Part shown: one piece after another, positions 39,543-41,134 of the stretch
Layout: every line of letters starts with the position of its first letter
Numbering within the stretch: position 1 is the first letter of the stretch
Assembly: GCF_019038435.1 (NCBI RefSeq)
Contig: NZ_JAGPOX010000085.1
Coordinates: 1-41,134, forward strand
Length of the DNA stretch: 41,134 bases
Source: Nocardia alni
Lineage (GTDB): Bacteria > Actinomycetota > Actinomycetes > Mycobacteriales > Mycobacteriaceae
Direction of reading: 5' to 3'
Made by a program: the position numbers and the translations under genes
The notes under the pieces: generated by a model
The model's database searches: none
What the model was told of the DNA's origin: nothing
What the model saw: only the letters and a program-made list of their open reading frames with translations

Positions 39543-40480
39543 GATGCTGTCGCCTCCGTGGTCGCGTGGCCGGTCAGGGAAAGGAAAACGTCGTCGAGAT
39601 CGGGGGTGTGGACGGAGACCTCTTCGGCCTCCATATCGGATTCGGCGAGCCGATCCAGCAGCAGCCGAAGGGATTTCGTGCCGCCATTGCCGGGGACCCG
39701 CAGGGCCAGGGCGTCGTCGCGGATGGATCCGGGCAGCAGTCGCGCCGCCGCGTCCACCTCGTCGACCGTAGTGAACCGGAGCTGGATGTGACTGCCGGGC
39801 ACCTGGCGCTTGAGCTCCTCGGGAGTGCCCTCGGCGACGATGCGGCCCTGGTCCAGAACCGCGATCCGGTCGGCCAGTTGATCGGCCTCCTCGAGGTACT
39901 GGGTGGTCAGGAAGATCGTGACGCCGTCGGAGGTCAACTCCCGCACGATCTCCCACATGGTGCGGCGGCTGCGCGGGTCCAGGCCCGTGGTCGGCTCGTC
40001 CAGGAAGACGATCTGCGGCCGGGTGACCAGCGTCATCGCCAGATCCAGCTTCCGGCGCATACCGCCGGAGTAGGTGGAGGACCGCTTCCTCGCCGACTCC
40101 GTCAGGCCGAATCGTTCCAGCAGCTCATCGACCACGCGCTTGCGGTCGCTGCCCTTCAGGCGGTGCAGGTCCGCCATCATCCGCAGGTTCTCCTCGCCCG
40201 TCAGCAGTTCGTCCACCGCCGCGAACTGTCCGGTGACGCCGATCGCCGCGCGCACCGCCTCGGGCTCGGTGGTGATGTCGTGGCCCGCGACGTGGGCCGT
40301 TCCGCCATCCGCCTTCAGTAGCGTGGTCAGCACGTTCACGGTCGTCGTCTTGCCCGCTCCGTTCGGCCCGAGCAACGAAAAGATCGTTCCGGCGCCGATA
40401 TTCAGGTCGATGCCGTCGAGTACGGCCTTGTCGCCGTACGCCTTGCGCAACCCGGAGGCCGCGATTGCCGTGTTGTTCAT
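39539..40480 (-). CDS. ABC transporter ATPase (DrrA family)
   Basis: The 313-residue ATPase has Walker A GPNGAGKTTTVNVL, the Q-loop GQFAAVDELLTGEENL, signature YSGGMRRKLDLAMTLV, Walker B IVFLDEPTTGLD and the H-loop FLTTQYLEEADQL. The C-terminal extension is that of DrrA (daunorubicin resistance) proteins. I chose ATG 40480; it lacks a clear ribosome binding site, and the direct repeats lie only 23 bp upstream, so the transcript may be nearly leaderless. The intact N-terminus matches the truncated copy at 34495-34629. Confidence 0.93.
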   Translation of the reverse strand: MNNTAIAASGLRKAYGDKAVLDGIDLNIGAGTIFSLLGPNGAGKTTTVNVLTTLLKADGGTAHVAGHDITTEPEAVRAAIGVTGQFAAVDELLTGEENLRMMADLHRLKGSDRKRVVDELLERFGLTESARKRSSTYSGGMRRKLDLAMTLVTRPQIVFLDEPTTGLDPRSRRTMWEIVRELTSDGVTIFLTTQYLEEADQLADRIAVLDQGRIVAEGTPEELKRQVPGSHIQLRFTTVDEVDAAARLLPGSIRDDALALRVPGNGGTKSLRLLLDRLAESDMEAEEVSVHTPDLDDVFLSLTGHATTEATAS

Positions 40481-40502
40481 GGGAGTACCGTCGCTGGCCG
40501 GG

Positions 40503-40543
40503 CTGATACCGACCTGATGCGGACCTGACACGTCCCCTGATAC
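40503..40543. promoter_or_regulatory. SARP-type direct-repeat array upstream of the ABC transporter
   Basis: CTGATAC (40503), CTGATGC (40514), CTGACAC (40525) and CTGATAC (40537) repeat the 11, 11, 12 spacing seen at 35485-35525, in the same orientation relative to the minus-strand gene. Confidence 0.75.
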
Positions 40544-40555
40544 GGGGTTCGCCCC

Positions 40556-41134
40556 TTACCGAGCTGAGCCGAGCAGCCTGACAACCGCTTTCGGTGCTGC
40601 AAGCCACTCTCGTATAGTGTTGCGCACCAGTGTCTTTCGCGTGCACTCGCAATAGGCATCGACGCCGTCCGCATCGATGCCCGCGCCGCGGCACAGGGCG
40701 ATCGCCCGAGGCGCGTGCTGATGCTGGGTGACGATGATCGCGCGGCCGACGCCGAACAGGCTGTGCGCTCGTTCGCACGTCTCCCAGGTCGACAGCCCCA
40801 CGCCGTCCGCTCGTATCAGCGCGGGATCGACGCCATGAGCCAGCAGATACCTACGCATCGAGGCGATTTCGTCGCCCGACCTACCTGCGGCATCGCCGGA
40901 GATCAGAATCTCGTCGACCTTCTTCGCCGCCAACAGTTCGATCGCGACATCCAGCCGCCCGCGCAGATAGGTCATCGGCAGGCCATCCGGACCGATCATC
41001 GCACCCGGCACAATCACAACCGGAGCCCACGCCACGGTCGAGACCCGGAACCAATGCCCAACCGACAACATCCGCAACCGCACATTCGCCCCGACCACGA
41101 CCAGCACCAACGCAGAGCCCACCCCGACTACCCC
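40556..41134 (-). CDS. SanA/YdcF-like (DUF218) envelope protein, 5' end possibly outside the window
   Basis: DUF218 proteins such as SanA affect envelope integrity and vancomycin sensitivity in enterobacteria. The product has an N-terminal hydrophobic helix (GSALVLVVVGANVRL) and the family strands PVVIVPGAMIGPDGLPMTYL, DEILISGDAAGRSGDEIASM, VGLSTWETCERAHSLFG and IIVTQHQHAPRAIALCRGAG. The conserved GD, STWET and H residues are present. A GTG lies at 41122, but the frame is open to the window edge and the helix lacks the usual preceding basic residues, so the real start may be beyond 41134. The gene ends just beside the ABC promoter repeats. Confidence 0.8.
   Translation of the reverse strand, partial: GVVGVGSALVLVVVGANVRLRMLSVGHWFRVSTVAWAPVVIVPGAMIGPDGLPMTYLRGRLDVAIELLAAKKVDEILISGDAAGRSGDEIASMRRYLLAHGVDPALIRADGVGLSTWETCERAHSLFGVGRAIIVTQHQHAPRAIALCRGAGIDADGVDAYCECTRKTLVRNTIREWLAAPKAVVRLLGSAR

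Noticed and set aside
1..41134. tRNA, rRNA, CRISPR, insertion sequences, phage genes
   Set aside because: No cloverleaf-like gene, spaced identical repeat array, transposase or integrase frame was seen on either strand.

Overview
The window is high-GC DNA with dense actinobacterial-style gene packing. Many genes overlap by four bases at stop/start, start codons are often GTG, and the content includes SARP/AfsR-type and XRE/MmyB-type regulators, DUF3349, several P450s, several acyl-CoA enzymes and an ANTAR protein. This fits a Mycobacteriales chromosome, most likely Nocardia or a close relative (inference from gene content; no rRNA or other phylogenetic marker is present). I saw no tRNA, rRNA, CRISPR array, insertion sequence or phage gene.

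Region 1 (1-10111) is a catabolic block. A minus-strand operon encodes a carotenoid-cleavage-type oxygenase, a hotdog thioesterase, a luciferase-like oxidoreductase and an acyl-CoA dehydrogenase that runs off the left edge. A divergent TetR regulator follows, then a Baeyer-Villiger-type flavin monooxygenase, a thiolase, a VOC protein and an enoyl-CoA hydratase. The same 17-bp sequence, with a perfect AACGATCGTT core, lies in both divergent promoter regions (4323-4339 and 8346-8362), which suggests one TetR regulon. Two interlocked 18-bp inverted repeats separate the convergent monooxygenase and thiolase genes.

Region 2 (10121-25450) is a set of small regulator/target modules: two membrane proteins; a CitE-like lyase facing a GntR regulator; two XRE/SDR divergent pairs; a tautomerase; a LacI regulator next to a P450; a DUF2306/TetR operon; several small secreted or hypothetical proteins; a second luciferase-like protein; a lipoprotein; and a MarR regulator facing a hypothetical gene. 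Most modules have a visible inverted-repeat operator. A decayed duplicate of one XRE gene start and a probable frameshifted gene remnant are also present.

Region 3 (25523-32802) holds an EgtD-like methyltransferase, then an 11-codon ORF with an ideal ribosome binding site, a strong hairpin and an MFS exporter, all on the minus strand. After these come a PAS-ANTAR protein facing a MerR regulator, two tail-to-tail paralogous alpha/beta hydrolases, and a DUF3349-PhoU fusion.

Region 4 (33063-40547) looks like one regulon around a 1068-residue BTAD/NB-ARC (SARP/AfsR-like) activator. Arrays of CTGAYAC-type direct repeats spaced 11, 11 and 12 bp lie upstream of a DUF4097 gene (next to the activator itself) and of a DrrAB-type ABC transporter. 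A partly decayed copy lies upstream of a ferredoxin/P450 operon. That third copy carries a truncated duplicate of the ABC ATPase N-terminus, so the ferredoxin/P450 operon appears to have acquired the transporter promoter by duplication. A SanA/YdcF-like gene runs to the right edge.
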